This document shows positions 1 through 7,351 of a stretch of DNA of 34,050 nt, piece after piece (within the stretch, counting starts at the first letter, position 1; each line of letters starts with the position of its first letter). This DNA is from Burkholderiaceae bacterium (GTDB taxonomy: Bacteria; Pseudomonadota; Gammaproteobacteria; Burkholderiales; Burkholderiaceae_E), in assembly GCA_024711155.1 (NCBI GenBank), contig JANJTK010000183.1, positions 1 through 34,050 on the forward strand, in the 5' to 3' direction. The notes below the pieces were generated by a model. The model worked only from the letters and a program-made list of their open reading frames with translations. It had not been told where the DNA came from and searched no databases. A program made the position numbers and the translations under genes.

Positions 1-543
1 CTGTTCGGCGACATGACGGTCGAGGAGAACCTGATCGTCGGCGCGCACTGCCTGCCGGGCGGGCGCCGCGCGGCGGCGCGCGAGCTCGCGCGGCAATACG
101 AGCTGTTTCCCATCCTGAGCGAGCGACGCCGGCAGCGCGCACAGTCGCTGAGCGGCGGCGAGCAGCAGATGCTCGCGATCGCACGTGCCCGGATGGCGTG
201 CCCGAAGATGTTGATGCTCGACGAGCCTTCGCTCGGGCTGGCGCCGATCATGGTCGAGCGCATCATGACGCTCATCTGCGACTTGCGCGCGCGCGGCACG
301 ACGATCCTGCTCGTGGAGCAGAACGCGCGTGCAGCGCTCGGCATCGCCGACCGCGCCTACGTGCTGGAGACCGGACGCATCGTTGCGACCGGCGCGGCCG
401 CGGTGCTAACCCAGGACCCGAACATCGCCGACGCCTACCTCGGCGGGGCCGACGGATCGCTGGAGGAGAGGATCCGCGAGCGCGCGCGAAGCATGGAGCC
501 TGCGCATGCTCGCGCCGAAAGAGCGCCCGTTGCCGGGAAGTGA
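1..543 (+). CDS. livF: LivF-type branched-chain amino acid/organic acid ABC transporter ATPase, 5' end cut off
   Basis: This is the C-terminal three quarters of an ABC ATPase of the LivF class, which powers import through LivH/LivM permeases. The reading frame is open from base 1 (LFGDMTVEENL), so the ATG at 13 is not the real start; the N-terminal part with Walker A lies outside the window. Visible are the ABC signature LSGGEQQMLAIARA, the Walker B stretch MLMLDEPSLGLAP, and the H-loop replacement LLVEQNA typical of LivF. It resembles the second LivF in this window (26068-26844), though here the residues after the signature are ARARMACPK, not ARALMARP. Presumably it is the last gene of a separate Liv operon to the left. 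The roughly 35 residues after the usual LivF end are Arg/Glu-rich and look like an unstructured tail. Family call is firm; substrate unknown. Confidence 0.93.
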   Translation: MFGDMTVEENLIVGAHCLPGGRRAAARELARQYELFPILSERRRQRAQSLSGGEQQMLAIARARMACPKMLMLDEPSLGLAPIMVERIMTLICDLRARGTTILLVEQNARAALGIADRAYVLETGRIVATGAAAVLTQDPNIADAYLGGADGSLEERIRERARSMEPAHARAERAPVAGK

Positions 544-644
544 CGGCGCCGCCCCGTCGCGCGCAGTCCGGTCGTGAATCGGCTGCCTGGCCGCCGCCGC
601 GCGGCAAGGTGGGCACCGGGTTCGTTCGTCAAGCGATCACCGGA

Positions 645-1403
645 TCAACCGTTGGGCCGCAGCGCAGCCATGCGCTCGGTGATCTCGCTTGCGGCGGTGC
701 GCAACGTTCGCGCGAGCGCCGTTTCTCCGATCGCCTTGATGGCGTCCAGTGCTCCGACGAGCGCCAGAGCGGCGACAGCGTCGCCGTCGGAGTCGAGGAT
801 CGGGACGCCCACGGCGCCGACGCCCGGATCGACCTCGCCGAGCGACAGATAGGCGCGACGCTTGCGTATCTCCGCCATGCGCGCGCGAAACGCCGCCCAG
901 GTTGCGCCGAGTCCCGCCGCTTCGATGTCGGCCCTGCGTGATCCGTAGATCCGCATCAGCTTGGCCCGTGGCTGGTAGGCCAGCAGCACCATGGGGCCGG
1001 CGCCCCGGAACAGCGGCCGGGGTCGTCCGCGTCCGTAGCGCAGGATCGGCGATCCGCCGGCATCGACGCGGTGGACGTCGACCACCCGGAAGCCGCCGTA
1101 CATGGCCGTCAAGACGGCATGGAGATGGGTCTGCCTCGCCAGAGCATCCATCACGGGCAGGCTGGCGAGCAGGACCGGGTCGCTTTCGCGCAGGCGATAG
1201 TCGAGTTCGACGATGCGGGCGCCGAGCGCATCGCGCCCGGCGCCCGCCTTCTGCAGGAAGCCCGCATCGACGAGTTCCTTCACGTACCGGTATCCGGTGG
1301 CCCGGCTGTAGCCGAGGGACTCGATGATTGCGTCGGTATGCCAGTTGGGGTGCTCTGCAGTGAACAGGTCGAGGATCGCAAGCACTCGGGACGAGCTGGT
1401 CAT
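645..1403 (-). CDS. IclR-family transcriptional regulator
   Basis: A 252-residue protein with the IclR layout: an N-terminal winged helix-turn-helix (about residues 5-65, including IIESLGYSRATGYRYVKEL as recognition region) followed by a C-terminal ligand-binding domain of about 170 residues. IclR proteins usually respond to small organic or aromatic acids and control adjacent catabolic genes. It is divergent from the dctPQM TRAP transporter across a 420-bp gap, so regulation of that transporter and of itself is the natural guess. The ATG at 1403 is used; a GGAAG lies very close upstream, so the ribosome site is not ideal. It is a paralogue of the IclR gene at 6470-7351. The gene converges on the livF fragment with about 100 bp between. 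Effector and operator are not known. Confidence 0.93.
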   Translation of the reverse strand: MTSSSRVLAILDLFTAEHPNWHTDAIIESLGYSRATGYRYVKELVDAGFLQKAGAGRDALGARIVELDYRLRESDPVLLASLPVMDALARQTHLHAVLTAMYGGFRVVDVHRVDAGGSPILRYGRGRPRPLFRGAGPMVLLAYQPRAKLMRIYGSRRADIEAAGLGATWAAFRARMAEIRKRRAYLSLGEVDPGVGAVGVPILDSDGDAVAALALVGALDAIKAIGETALARTLRTAASEITERMAALRPNG

Positions 1404-1823
1404 GTCTTCCGGATCCGTGTGTCAGAGGGGGGTTTGCACGCGCACGATTCGTGGCGATGCGCATTGTTACCCATTGACGCCGCCGAAGGGCTGGGAATAG
1501 AATCGCATAAGCTGAGATTTTTCGACACCCTCCCGCCGCGCCCTCGATTGACTTTCCGGTGAATCGCCAAAGGGGATCGTAGTGCGTTTCCTTATCGCGC
1601 CCTGGTTGCTCGCGCGGGCGTTGCGCCACTGCTCGAGACGCCCGCCCGTCCGCGATCTCGACGTCCGGCACGACTTCCGAACGCTGAGTCCGGCCGAGAA
1701 CGGAACCTCGGGTCGCCAACGGTCGGCACAAGACCGCCGGGTCCTGCGGTTCGCAAACGTTCCCGGCGCGCTCCCGATTTCTCGCCAGACACTCTGCCAT
1801 CCCTGCTAGAGGAGGAATCCACC
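1404..1823. other. 420-bp gene-free divergent region between IclR gene and dctP
   Basis: No convincing coding sequence is present: the ORFs drawn here (1582-1809 +, 1592-1978 -) lack family features and good ribosome sites. The region holds a sigma70-like promoter for dctP (1474-1503) and presumably the IclR operator. A weak inverted repeat, CGATT-N12-AATCG, is visible around 1544-1565. The last 300 bases would be an unusually long dctP leader if that promoter is the one used. Confidence 0.55.
1474..1503 (+). promoter_or_regulatory. sigma70-like promoter candidate for dctP
   Basis: TTGACG (1474-1479, 5 of 6 to consensus) is separated by 18 bp from TAGAAT (1498-1503, 5 of 6). It points toward dctP, with a predicted transcription start near 1510 and a leader of about 310 nt. 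Assigned by eye only; a second promoter nearer the gene is possible. Confidence 0.4.
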
Positions 1824-2831
1824 ATGCTCAGACGCATCCTGCGCGTGATTGTCCCGGCCCTGGCGCTCGCCTCGTTTGCTGCGGCGGCCGAACCGGTCAA
1901 GCTGAAGTTCGCCATCTTCACTCCGGACAAGGAGATGACGTTCGTCACCACCTTCAAGTCGTTTGCCGATGCGGTCAACCGCGACGCGCAGGGCGCAATC
2001 CAGGTCGAGCTTTACCCGAACGGTGCGCTCGGGCGCAACCCGATGGCGCAGGCGCAGATGGTGCTCGACGGCGTCGCCGACATCGCCTGGGTGGTCGCCT
2101 CGTACACCCCGGGCCGCTTCCAGGAAAACGAAGTCCTCGAACTGCCCGGCTTGTTCCGTGACCTGCGGGAGGCCACGCTCGTCTACACCCGGCTGGTGGC
2201 GAGCGGCGCGCTGAAGGGCTACGAAGACTTCTACCCGGTGGGCACGTTCGGCACCGCGCCATACAGCGTTCACATGCGACAGCCAATCTCGTCCATCGCC
2301 GACCTCAAGGGCAAGAAGGTGCGCACTTCCGGCGCGACCGACGCCGCCTCCCTGAAGTCGCTCGGCGCGGTGCCCATCGGCATGCCGATCACCGAGGTCG
2401 CCGAGGCGGTCAGCCGTGGCACCATCGACGGTTCCACCGCTCATCCGTCGGTGCTGTTCGACTTCGGCCTGGTGCGCGTGACCAACCATCACTATCTCAC
2501 GCGCCTCGGGATCGTGCCGGTCGCGATCCTGATGAATCGCAAGAAGTACGATGCGCTGCCGCAGGCCGGCAAGGACGCGATCGCGCGCCACAGCGGGGAG
2601 GTGAGCGGGAAGAACTTCATCGAGGGCATCACCCGCTACAACGAATCGCTGGTGAAGAAGCTGCAGGAGATGCCCAACCACACCGTGGTTGTCCCGTCGC
2701 AGGCCGAGAACGAGGCGACGCAGAAGGTGCTGAACGGCGTGATCGACGAATGGGCTGCGAAGAGCCCACGCAACCGCGAGCTGCTCGAGACGGTGCGGCG
2801 CGAGATCGCGAAAGTCCGTTCGGGCGGCTAG
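1824..2831 (+). CDS. dctP: TRAP transporter periplasmic substrate-binding protein (DctP family)
   Basis: A 335-residue extracytoplasmic solute receptor of the DctP family, which captures organic acids in the periplasm for the sodium-driven TRAP permease. Residues 1-22 form a signal peptide (two Arg, hydrophobic core, Ala-rich cleavage site ahead of AEPVKLKFA). The DctP core follows, including LKGKKVRTSGATD, where the conserved Arg normally pairs with the substrate carboxylate, and EVAEAVSRGTIDGS, the usual helix ahead of the second lobe. The start is fixed by a very good ribosome site, GAGGAGG, six to ten bases before the ATG. It is the first gene of dctP-dctQ-dctM, nine bases ahead of dctQ. 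Substrate class (carboxylate) is family knowledge; the exact ligand is unknown. Confidence 0.94.
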   Translation: MLRRILRVIVPALALASFAAAAEPVKLKFAIFTPDKEMTFVTTFKSFADAVNRDAQGAIQVELYPNGALGRNPMAQAQMVLDGVADIAWVVASYTPGRFQENEVLELPGLFRDLREATLVYTRLVASGALKGYEDFYPVGTFGTAPYSVHMRQPISSIADLKGKKVRTSGATDAASLKSLGAVPIGMPITEVAEAVSRGTIDGSTAHPSVLFDFGLVRVTNHHYLTRLGIVPVAILMNRKKYDALPQAGKDAIARHSGEVSGKNFIEGITRYNESLVKKLQEMPNHTVVVPSQAENEATQKVLNGVIDEWAAKSPRNRELLETVRREIAKVRSGG

Positions 2832-2840
2832 CCTCGAGCC

Positions 2841-3359
2841 ATGGCGGATCTGCTCGAGCGTGCCGGGCTCGCGGCAACCCGCGCGCTGTCGGTTTTCGGA
2901 CTGATGGCTCTGCTTGCGCTGGCGCTGATGACCCTGGCCGACGGCACGCTGCGCTGGCTGGTCAACCGGCCCATCACCGGCGTGCGCGACGTCGGCGCGC
3001 TGGTCATCGCGCTGGTCGTGTCGTGTTGCCTGCCGGTCAGTCTGATGGAGCGTTCGAACATCACGATCCGCGTGCTGCCCTCGCTGCTTGGCGAGCGAGC
3101 GGGCGTGCTGTTCGACGCGCTCGCCGCGTGCGCGGTGGCCGCCGTGATGGTGCTTCTGTCGTGGCAGTTCACCACCTACGCCGGCAACATCGCGCGTGCC
3201 GGCGAGACCACATGGATCCTCAAGATACCCACGGCGCCGTTCTGGTACGGAGTGGCGGCGCTGCTGTGGTGCGCGGTCGTCCTGCAGGGAATCGTGGTGG
3301 TGCTCGAGTTCGCACGCCTGTTCGGCCGCGTCAGCCGGCGCGCCCCGTCGGGCCACTAG
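2841..3359 (+). CDS. dctQ: TRAP transporter small permease (DctQ)
   Basis: A 172-residue membrane protein with the four predicted membrane segments of DctQ subunits (about residues 13-33, 47-65, 86-106 and 128-150). The cytoplasmic loop LMERSNITIRVLPSLLGER after the second segment is characteristic of the family. DctQ binds the large DctM subunit, and together they move the substrate handed over by DctP. It starts nine bases after the dctP stop. A small hairpin covers its stop codon, and an unusually long gap separates it from dctM. Confidence 0.9.
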   Translation: MADLLERAGLAATRALSVFGLMALLALALMTLADGTLRWLVNRPITGVRDVGALVIALVVSCCLPVSLMERSNITIRVLPSLLGERAGVLFDALAACAVAAVMVLLSWQFTTYAGNIARAGETTWILKIPTAPFWYGVAALLWCAVVLQGIVVVLEFARLFGRVSRRAPSGH

Positions 3360-3367
3360 CGGCCCGA
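3348..3367. repeat. 7-bp stem-loop across the dctQ stop codon
   Basis: TCGGGCC (3348-3354) and GGCCCGA (3361-3367) pair perfectly around a 6-nt loop that contains the dctQ TAG. There is no T-run after it, so it is not a standard intrinsic terminator. It may protect or attenuate the transcript. The following 265 bp up to dctM carry no recognisable gene, only low-quality frames. Confidence 0.45.
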
Positions 3368-3624
3368 AGGGTAATGGCTCGACGCGACGATCACTTCCGC
3401 CGAGGTCTGAACGGGCGATCCGGTGCGCCTGGTCAGGGGGTAGATCATGCCCCCGCTGATCGGGCACCGGCGGGCGCTACGCCGTACGCTCGATTGAATG
3501 CAGGACACCTGTGCTGGCGCAACCCCTGACGATCGTCCGCTCGCGCGCTGGAGGACAAGTGCCGAAGCCACCCGATCGCTCCTGCACTGCAGGCAACCCG
3601 ACGCACCCCCAGAGGCGCTAGATC

Positions 3625-4932
3625 ATGGATCCGCTCGCGATCGGCGCGCTCGGGCTCGCGGCGCTCTTCACGCTCATCTTTCTGCAGGTGCCGATCGGCT
3701 TCGCGATGATCATCGTGGGCCTGGTCGGCTACGCGATGCTGGCCGGATGGGCTCCGGCGCTCAGCATGCTCGCCTCGGAGCCGTCGGCGCTGCTCACCAG
3801 CCTGGACCTCGCCGCGGTACCGCTCTTCCTGCTCATGGGTACTTTCGCCACCGCCGCGGGCTTCTCGGCCGACATCTACGCCGCAGTTGCCGCTTTGCTC
3901 GGGCATCGTCGCGGCGGCCTCGCGTATGCCACGATCGGCGGCTCCGCCGCCTTCGGCGCAGTGTGCGGGTCCTCGACTGCCACCGCCGCGACATTCGCCA
4001 AGGCCGCGCTGCCGGAGATGTTGAAGCGCAACTATGCCAGCGGGTTCTCGCTCGGCACGATCGCCGCGGGCGGTACCCTGAAGTCGCTCATTCCGCCGTC
4101 GATCGTGATGATCCTGTATTGCATCGTCGCCAAGGCCTTCATCTTCGATCTGTTCGTCGCCGCGATCGTTCCCGCCATTCTGGCGATCTTTCTCAACCTG
4201 CTCGCGATCGCCGTGGTCGTGCGACTGAACCCGTCGCTCGCACCGGCGAGCGCTCAGCGCGCCAGCCGCGCCGAGCGCGCCGCAGCGCTCAAGCGCGCCT
4301 GGCCCGTCCTGCTGCTGATGGCTTCGGTGTTCGGCGGCCTCTACAGTGGCGTCTTCACTGTCAGCGAGGCGGCGTCGGTAGCCGCCGTGCTGTCGCTCGT
4401 CTTCGGGCTCGCGCGCCGGCGTTTCACCTGGTCGGCGGTCTGGATCGGCCTGCGCGAGACGGCGAGCGCCACCGCAATGCTCTACGTCATCATCATCGGC
4501 GCGACCGTGTTCACCTACTTCGTCACGCTGGCGCGCGTGCCGGAGGCGCTGATCGAGGCGATCGGAAGACTCGACGTCGCGCCGCTCGTGATCATCTTCT
4601 CGCTGCTTCTCGCCTATCTCGTGCTGGGAGCAGTGTTCGACGAGATCTCGGCGATGCTGATCACGCTGCCGTTCGTGCTGCCGATCATCGAGCGGCTCGG
4701 CTACGACGTCGTGTGGTGGGGGATCATCAACGTCGTCATCATCGAACTCGGCATGATTGTGCCGCCGATCGGCATCATCGTATTCCTGCTGCACGGCCTG
4801 GCGCCCCACGTTTCTCTCGTGAGCATCTACCGCGGCGTCACGCCGTTCATCTTCGCCGACCTCGTCCTGCTGCTGGTTCTGACGCTGTTTCCCGGGATTT
4901 CTCTCTGGTTGCTCGCGGCGTTCGGCCGGTGA
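3625..4932 (+). CDS. dctM: TRAP transporter large permease (DctM)
   Basis: A 435-residue, very hydrophobic protein with about twelve predicted membrane helices, the size and pattern of DctM, the ion-coupled transport subunit of TRAP systems. Family landmarks include the N-terminal PIGFAMIIVGLVGY, the GSAAFGAVCGSSTATAATFA region with TLKSLIPPSIVMILY, and the C-terminal repeat with PPIGIIVFLLHG. An in-frame TAG just before the ATG makes 3625 the earliest possible start, and CAGAGG upstream can serve as ribosome site. In most operons dctM follows dctQ directly or is fused to it; here the 265-bp gap is odd. Confidence 0.94.
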   Translation: MDPLAIGALGLAALFTLIFLQVPIGFAMIIVGLVGYAMLAGWAPALSMLASEPSALLTSLDLAAVPLFLLMGTFATAAGFSADIYAAVAALLGHRRGGLAYATIGGSAAFGAVCGSSTATAATFAKAALPEMLKRNYASGFSLGTIAAGGTLKSLIPPSIVMILYCIVAKAFIFDLFVAAIVPAILAIFLNLLAIAVVVRLNPSLAPASAQRASRAERAAALKRAWPVLLLMASVFGGLYSGVFTVSEAASVAAVLSLVFGLARRRFTWSAVWIGLRETASATAMLYVIIIGATVFTYFVTLARVPEALIEAIGRLDVAPLVIIFSLLLAYLVLGAVFDEISAMLITLPFVLPIIERLGYDVVWWGIINVVIIELGMIVPPIGIIVFLLHGLAPHVSLVSIYRGVTPFIFADLVLLLVLTLFPGISLWLLAAFGR

Positions 4933-5001
4933 TCCGTGGCTGAACCGCCGGGGCAGCGCGGTGGGGATCGGACCGGGGAGGGAACCGGGCAAATCCCGGG
5001 G

Positions 5002-5040
5002 TTGACACCGACTAGGCCTGGGAGCAGGATTTATCGCGCA
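5002..5040 (+). promoter_or_regulatory. promoter/box candidate upstream of the corrinoid remnant and UroD-like gene
   Basis: A perfect -35 hexamer TTGACA (5002-5007) is followed 17 bp later by a weak -10, CAGGAT. The overlapping stretch CCTGGGAGCAGGATTTAT (5017-5034) resembles the AT-rich box CCTGNAATNCTGGATTT found upstream of the FAD and GST genes, so this may be another target of the same regulator. Both parts are visual matches only. Confidence 0.3.
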
Positions 5041-5064
5041 TGGTAAGAATTTCGGAGACAAGGC

Positions 5065-5220
5065 GTGACCGACCACGAGGCCGGACTGAGGGCGAAGACC
5101 CGCATCATGATCGGCGGCGGTCAGGTGGACGAGACGGTGAGCGCCTATACCTGGGCCGACGGGCGCGGCAGCAGCGCCATGGCGGCGGTGTCGCTCTGCC
5201 AGCAGCGGGTCGCGCAATGA
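5065..5220 (+). pseudogene. C-terminal remnant of a corrinoid (B12-binding) protein, 51 codons
   Basis: A GTG-started frame of 51 codons with a usable ribosome site (GGAGACAAGG), ending in TGA that overlaps the ATG of the UroD-like gene (ATGA). The peptide contains KTRIMIGGGQVDETVSAYT and AMAAVSLCQ. This matches my memory of the last 45 or so residues of the cobalamin-binding Rossmann domain in methyltransferase corrinoid proteins, which usually read MIGG...GAD.YG.DA..AV.L. The whole protein is normally about 210-230 residues; here the helical domain and the DxHxxG cobalamin His motif are absent. An in-frame TAA sits at 5044, so the frame cannot extend upstream. The normally conserved GAD.YG has become WADGRG, consistent with decay. 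It could still be translated to couple the downstream gene. It is absent from the ORF track because of its length. Confidence 0.5.
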
Positions 5221-6482
5221 ATGCGTCCACGCAACCGGCGCCGACCGGGGGCGCGGCGCGCCACGCCGAGCGCCTGAAGCGCGTCATGGACGCGGTCGAG
5301 TTGCGCCAGCCCGACCGCGTGCCGACGGCGTTCTTCAGCACGTTCTGGACCGCGCGGTACGGCGGCATCAGCTGCCGGCAGGCGATGTACGACTACGATC
5401 GCGTGACGCAGCTCGTGAAGCAGGCGGTCCTCGAACTCGAGCCCGACCTGTTCGCGCTGCCGCATCAGCTGAGCCTGCTCGGGCCGGTGATGGACCTGCT
5501 CGATTTCCGCCAGTTGCAGTGGCCGGGGCACGGCACCGACGAGAACACGGGCTACCAGTACCTCGACAAGGAGTACATGAAGGCCGAAGAGTACGAGGAC
5601 TACCTGCTCGATCCGACCGGGTTCTTCCTGTCGAAGTACCTGCCGCGCGTGGGCGGGGCGTTCGAGGGGCTCGCCGAGCTGTCGAACGTACCGGCGCTCT
5701 ACTACATCCGGCTGCTGATCGGTGTGCGCGCCTTCGCCAACCCGAAGTTCGTGCGCTCGATCGAGGCGCTGCAGAGGGCCGGCCAGGAGGCGCAGCGCTT
5801 GATGGGCCACTCGATCAGCTTCGCCAGCGAGATGGCCGAGCTGGGTTTTCCGCTGGCGCACGGCGTGGGCTCGATCGCGCCCTTCGATTTCTTCGGTGAC
5901 TACATGCGCGGCTCGAAGGGCATCATGCTCGACATGTACCGCCGCAAGGACCAGCTGCTGGCCGCTCTGGAACGGGCGCTGCACTTCATCCGGAACGCGA
6001 CCGTCCAGGGTGCGAAGGCCGGGCCGAGCCGCTTCGTGTTCATCCCCGTCCACTGGGGACCGGACGCCTTCATGTCGCAGGCGCAGTTCAAGACCTTCTA
6101 CTGGCCGACGCTGCGCAAGCTCATGATGACTCTGATCGAGCACGACCTGATTCCGGTGCCCCTCTGGGAGAGCGACTGCAGCTCCCGGCTCGAGACGATT
6201 GGCGACATCCCGCCCGGCAAGGCCATCTACTGGTTCGAGCGCACCGACCTGGTCCGCGCGAAGGAAGTGCTCGGCGACGTGGTCTGTCTGCGAGGCAACG
6301 TGCCGACTTCGCTCATGGTCGCGGGGACGCCTGCGGACGTCGACGCTTACTGTCGCAATCTGATCGAAAAGGTCGGCAAGGGCGGTGGACTGATCCTCGA
6401 CGCGGCGTGCGGCATTCCGGACGAGGCGCCCCTCGAGAACGTGCGGGCGATGTTCCAGGCAGCCCGCACCTACACGCCCTGA
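5217..6482 (+). CDS. Uroporphyrinogen-decarboxylase-fold protein, MtaA/CmuA-type corrinoid methyltransferase family
   Basis: A 421-residue protein of the URO-D superfamily (COG0407 type). Members outside heme synthesis mostly transfer methyl groups between a corrinoid protein and an acceptor. The start is the ATG at 5217 in the ATGA overlap with the corrinoid remnant; the ORF-track start at 5040 adds non-homologous sequence. The N-terminus (RLKRVMDAVELRQPDRVP) is typical. The likely metal site is built from Glu318 and Cys321 (LWESDCSS) and Cys398 (LDAACGIP); in MtaA/CmuA the first part is usually His-x-Cys, so this is a Glu/Asp-Cys variant. GNVPTSLMVAGTPADV is a further family block. True HemE is shorter and lacks this C-terminal cysteine. 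The corrinoid remnant next door supports a past or present methyl-transfer role, perhaps O-demethylation; substrate unknown. Its stop overlaps the convergent IclR gene by 13 bp. Confidence 0.8.
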   Translation: MNASTQPAPTGGAARHAERLKRVMDAVELRQPDRVPTAFFSTFWTARYGGISCRQAMYDYDRVTQLVKQAVLELEPDLFALPHQLSLLGPVMDLLDFRQLQWPGHGTDENTGYQYLDKEYMKAEEYEDYLLDPTGFFLSKYLPRVGGAFEGLAELSNVPALYYIRLLIGVRAFANPKFVRSIEALQRAGQEAQRLMGHSISFASEMAELGFPLAHGVGSIAPFDFFGDYMRGSKGIMLDMYRRKDQLLAALERALHFIRNATVQGAKAGPSRFVFIPVHWGPDAFMSQAQFKTFYWPTLRKLMMTLIEHDLIPVPLWESDCSSRLETIGDIPPGKAIYWFERTDLVRAKEVLGDVVCLRGNVPTSLMVAGTPADVDAYCRNLIEKVGKGGGLILDAACGIPDEAPLENVRAMFQAARTYTP

Positions 6483-7351
6483 GCCGTCGCCCTTGCGTTG
6501 CGGCGCGAGCGCCGCACCATTGCGGTAGCGCCCTCGGCGGCAGTGTTCGGCGCCCCGGCCAGGCGGCCGAGTTCCATCCGCATCCGGTCGGCCCCGCGAG
6601 CGAGAATGCCGACGAGGAACTCCCGACGAGGTGCATCGAGCTTGCTCTCGGGGATGACGAATGCAAGGCTTGCGAGGACCTCGCCGTCGGGATTGAATAC
6701 CGGCACCGCGAGCCCGATCAGGCCGGCGACCAGTTCGCCGCGCGATTCGGCGTAACCGGCGCGACGGATGGCGCGCAAGTGTTCCTTGAATGCCTCCCAG
6801 TCCCTGCCCAGCCCGACGCTGCGGATCTCCGCGTGAAACGCCTGGTAGAGCCGGCGCAGACGCGCTGCCGGCAGGCCGGCGAGGATCGCCTTGGCGCTCG
6901 CGCTGCGGAACAGCGGTAGTGCTCGGCCGCGGTCGTGGCCGAGCTCCGCGGGGACATCGCTGGCACGCTGCAGGTGGATGCACATCACGCTGTCGCGCAG
7001 CAGGCTGCAGAGGATGATCGTGTGGCCGGAGGTGACGAAGAGGTCCGCAGCCAGCGGCTGTCCGATTCTCAGGAGCGGATCGGACGCGCGGATCTGGCGA
7101 TCGATCTCGATGAAGCGCGGCCCGAGCGCGTACAGGCTGGCGCTCAGCTTGACGAGGAGTCCGGCTTTGCAGAGCTCGCGCACGTATCTGTACAGCGTAG
7201 CGCGCTTGTAGCCGGTGGCGGCAATCAGGCTGTCGATCGTGCGGGCAGGCTCACGCTCGGTGAACAGATCCACCAGCCCCAGCATGCGGCTGAAGCTGCT
7301 GCTCGCGCGCACCGCCGGCTGTGGCCGGCGGTGCGCGCGAGAGTCGGTCAA
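6470..7351 (-). CDS. IclR-family transcriptional regulator
   Basis: An IclR regulator with winged helix-turn-helix (DSLIAATGYKRATLYRYVREL) and C-terminal effector domain. There is no good ATG: the first Met (MLGLVDLF) lies inside the first helix. I chose TTG at 7351, which overlaps the TGA of the upstream FAD oxidoreductase gene (TTGA) and has AAGGA about ten bases upstream; this gives 293 residues. A GTG at 7312 would give 280 residues and fits the usual IclR N-terminus, but has no ribosome site and lies inside a perfect 18-bp hairpin. The gene is the second of a two-gene minus-strand unit, so its regulator probably controls the FAD gene promoter and the similar promoter of the GST gene. Its 3' end overlaps the convergent UroD-like gene. 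Confidence 0.88.
   Translation of the reverse strand: MTDSRAHRRPQPAVRASSSFSRMLGLVDLFTEREPARTIDSLIAATGYKRATLYRYVRELCKAGLLVKLSASLYALGPRFIEIDRQIRASDPLLRIGQPLAADLFVTSGHTIILCSLLRDSVMCIHLQRASDVPAELGHDRGRALPLFRSASAKAILAGLPAARLRRLYQAFHAEIRSVGLGRDWEAFKEHLRAIRRAGYAESRGELVAGLIGLAVPVFNPDGEVLASLAFVIPESKLDAPRREFLVGILARGADRMRMELGRLAGAPNTAAEGATAMVRRSRRNARATAQGV
7302..7341. repeat. perfect 18-bp inverted repeat with 4-nt loop
   Basis: The arms 7302-7319 (CTCGCGCGCACCGCCGGC) and 7324-7341 pair without mismatch around TGTG. The hairpin lies just past the FAD oxidoreductase stop, at the very start of the IclR gene. Its distal arm contains the alternative GTG start of the IclR gene. No T-run follows on either strand, so an intrinsic terminator is unlikely. 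Possible roles are damping translation or transcription of the regulator, or RNA processing between the two cistrons. Confidence 0.85.

Noticed and set aside
637-1800. 387-codon minus-strand ORF overlapping the IclR gene
   Set aside because: Low-complexity Arg-rich translation; the IclR frame at 645-1403 has clear domain structure.
3445-5217. 590-codon minus-strand ORF opposite dctM
   Set aside because: Strongly charged, repetitive translation typical of the antisense strand of a GC-rich membrane protein gene.
5040-6482. Upstream start for the UroD-like gene at 5040
   Set aside because: The extra 59 residues are not homologous in character, and the ATG at 5217 sits in a normal ATGA coupling with the corrinoid remnant.
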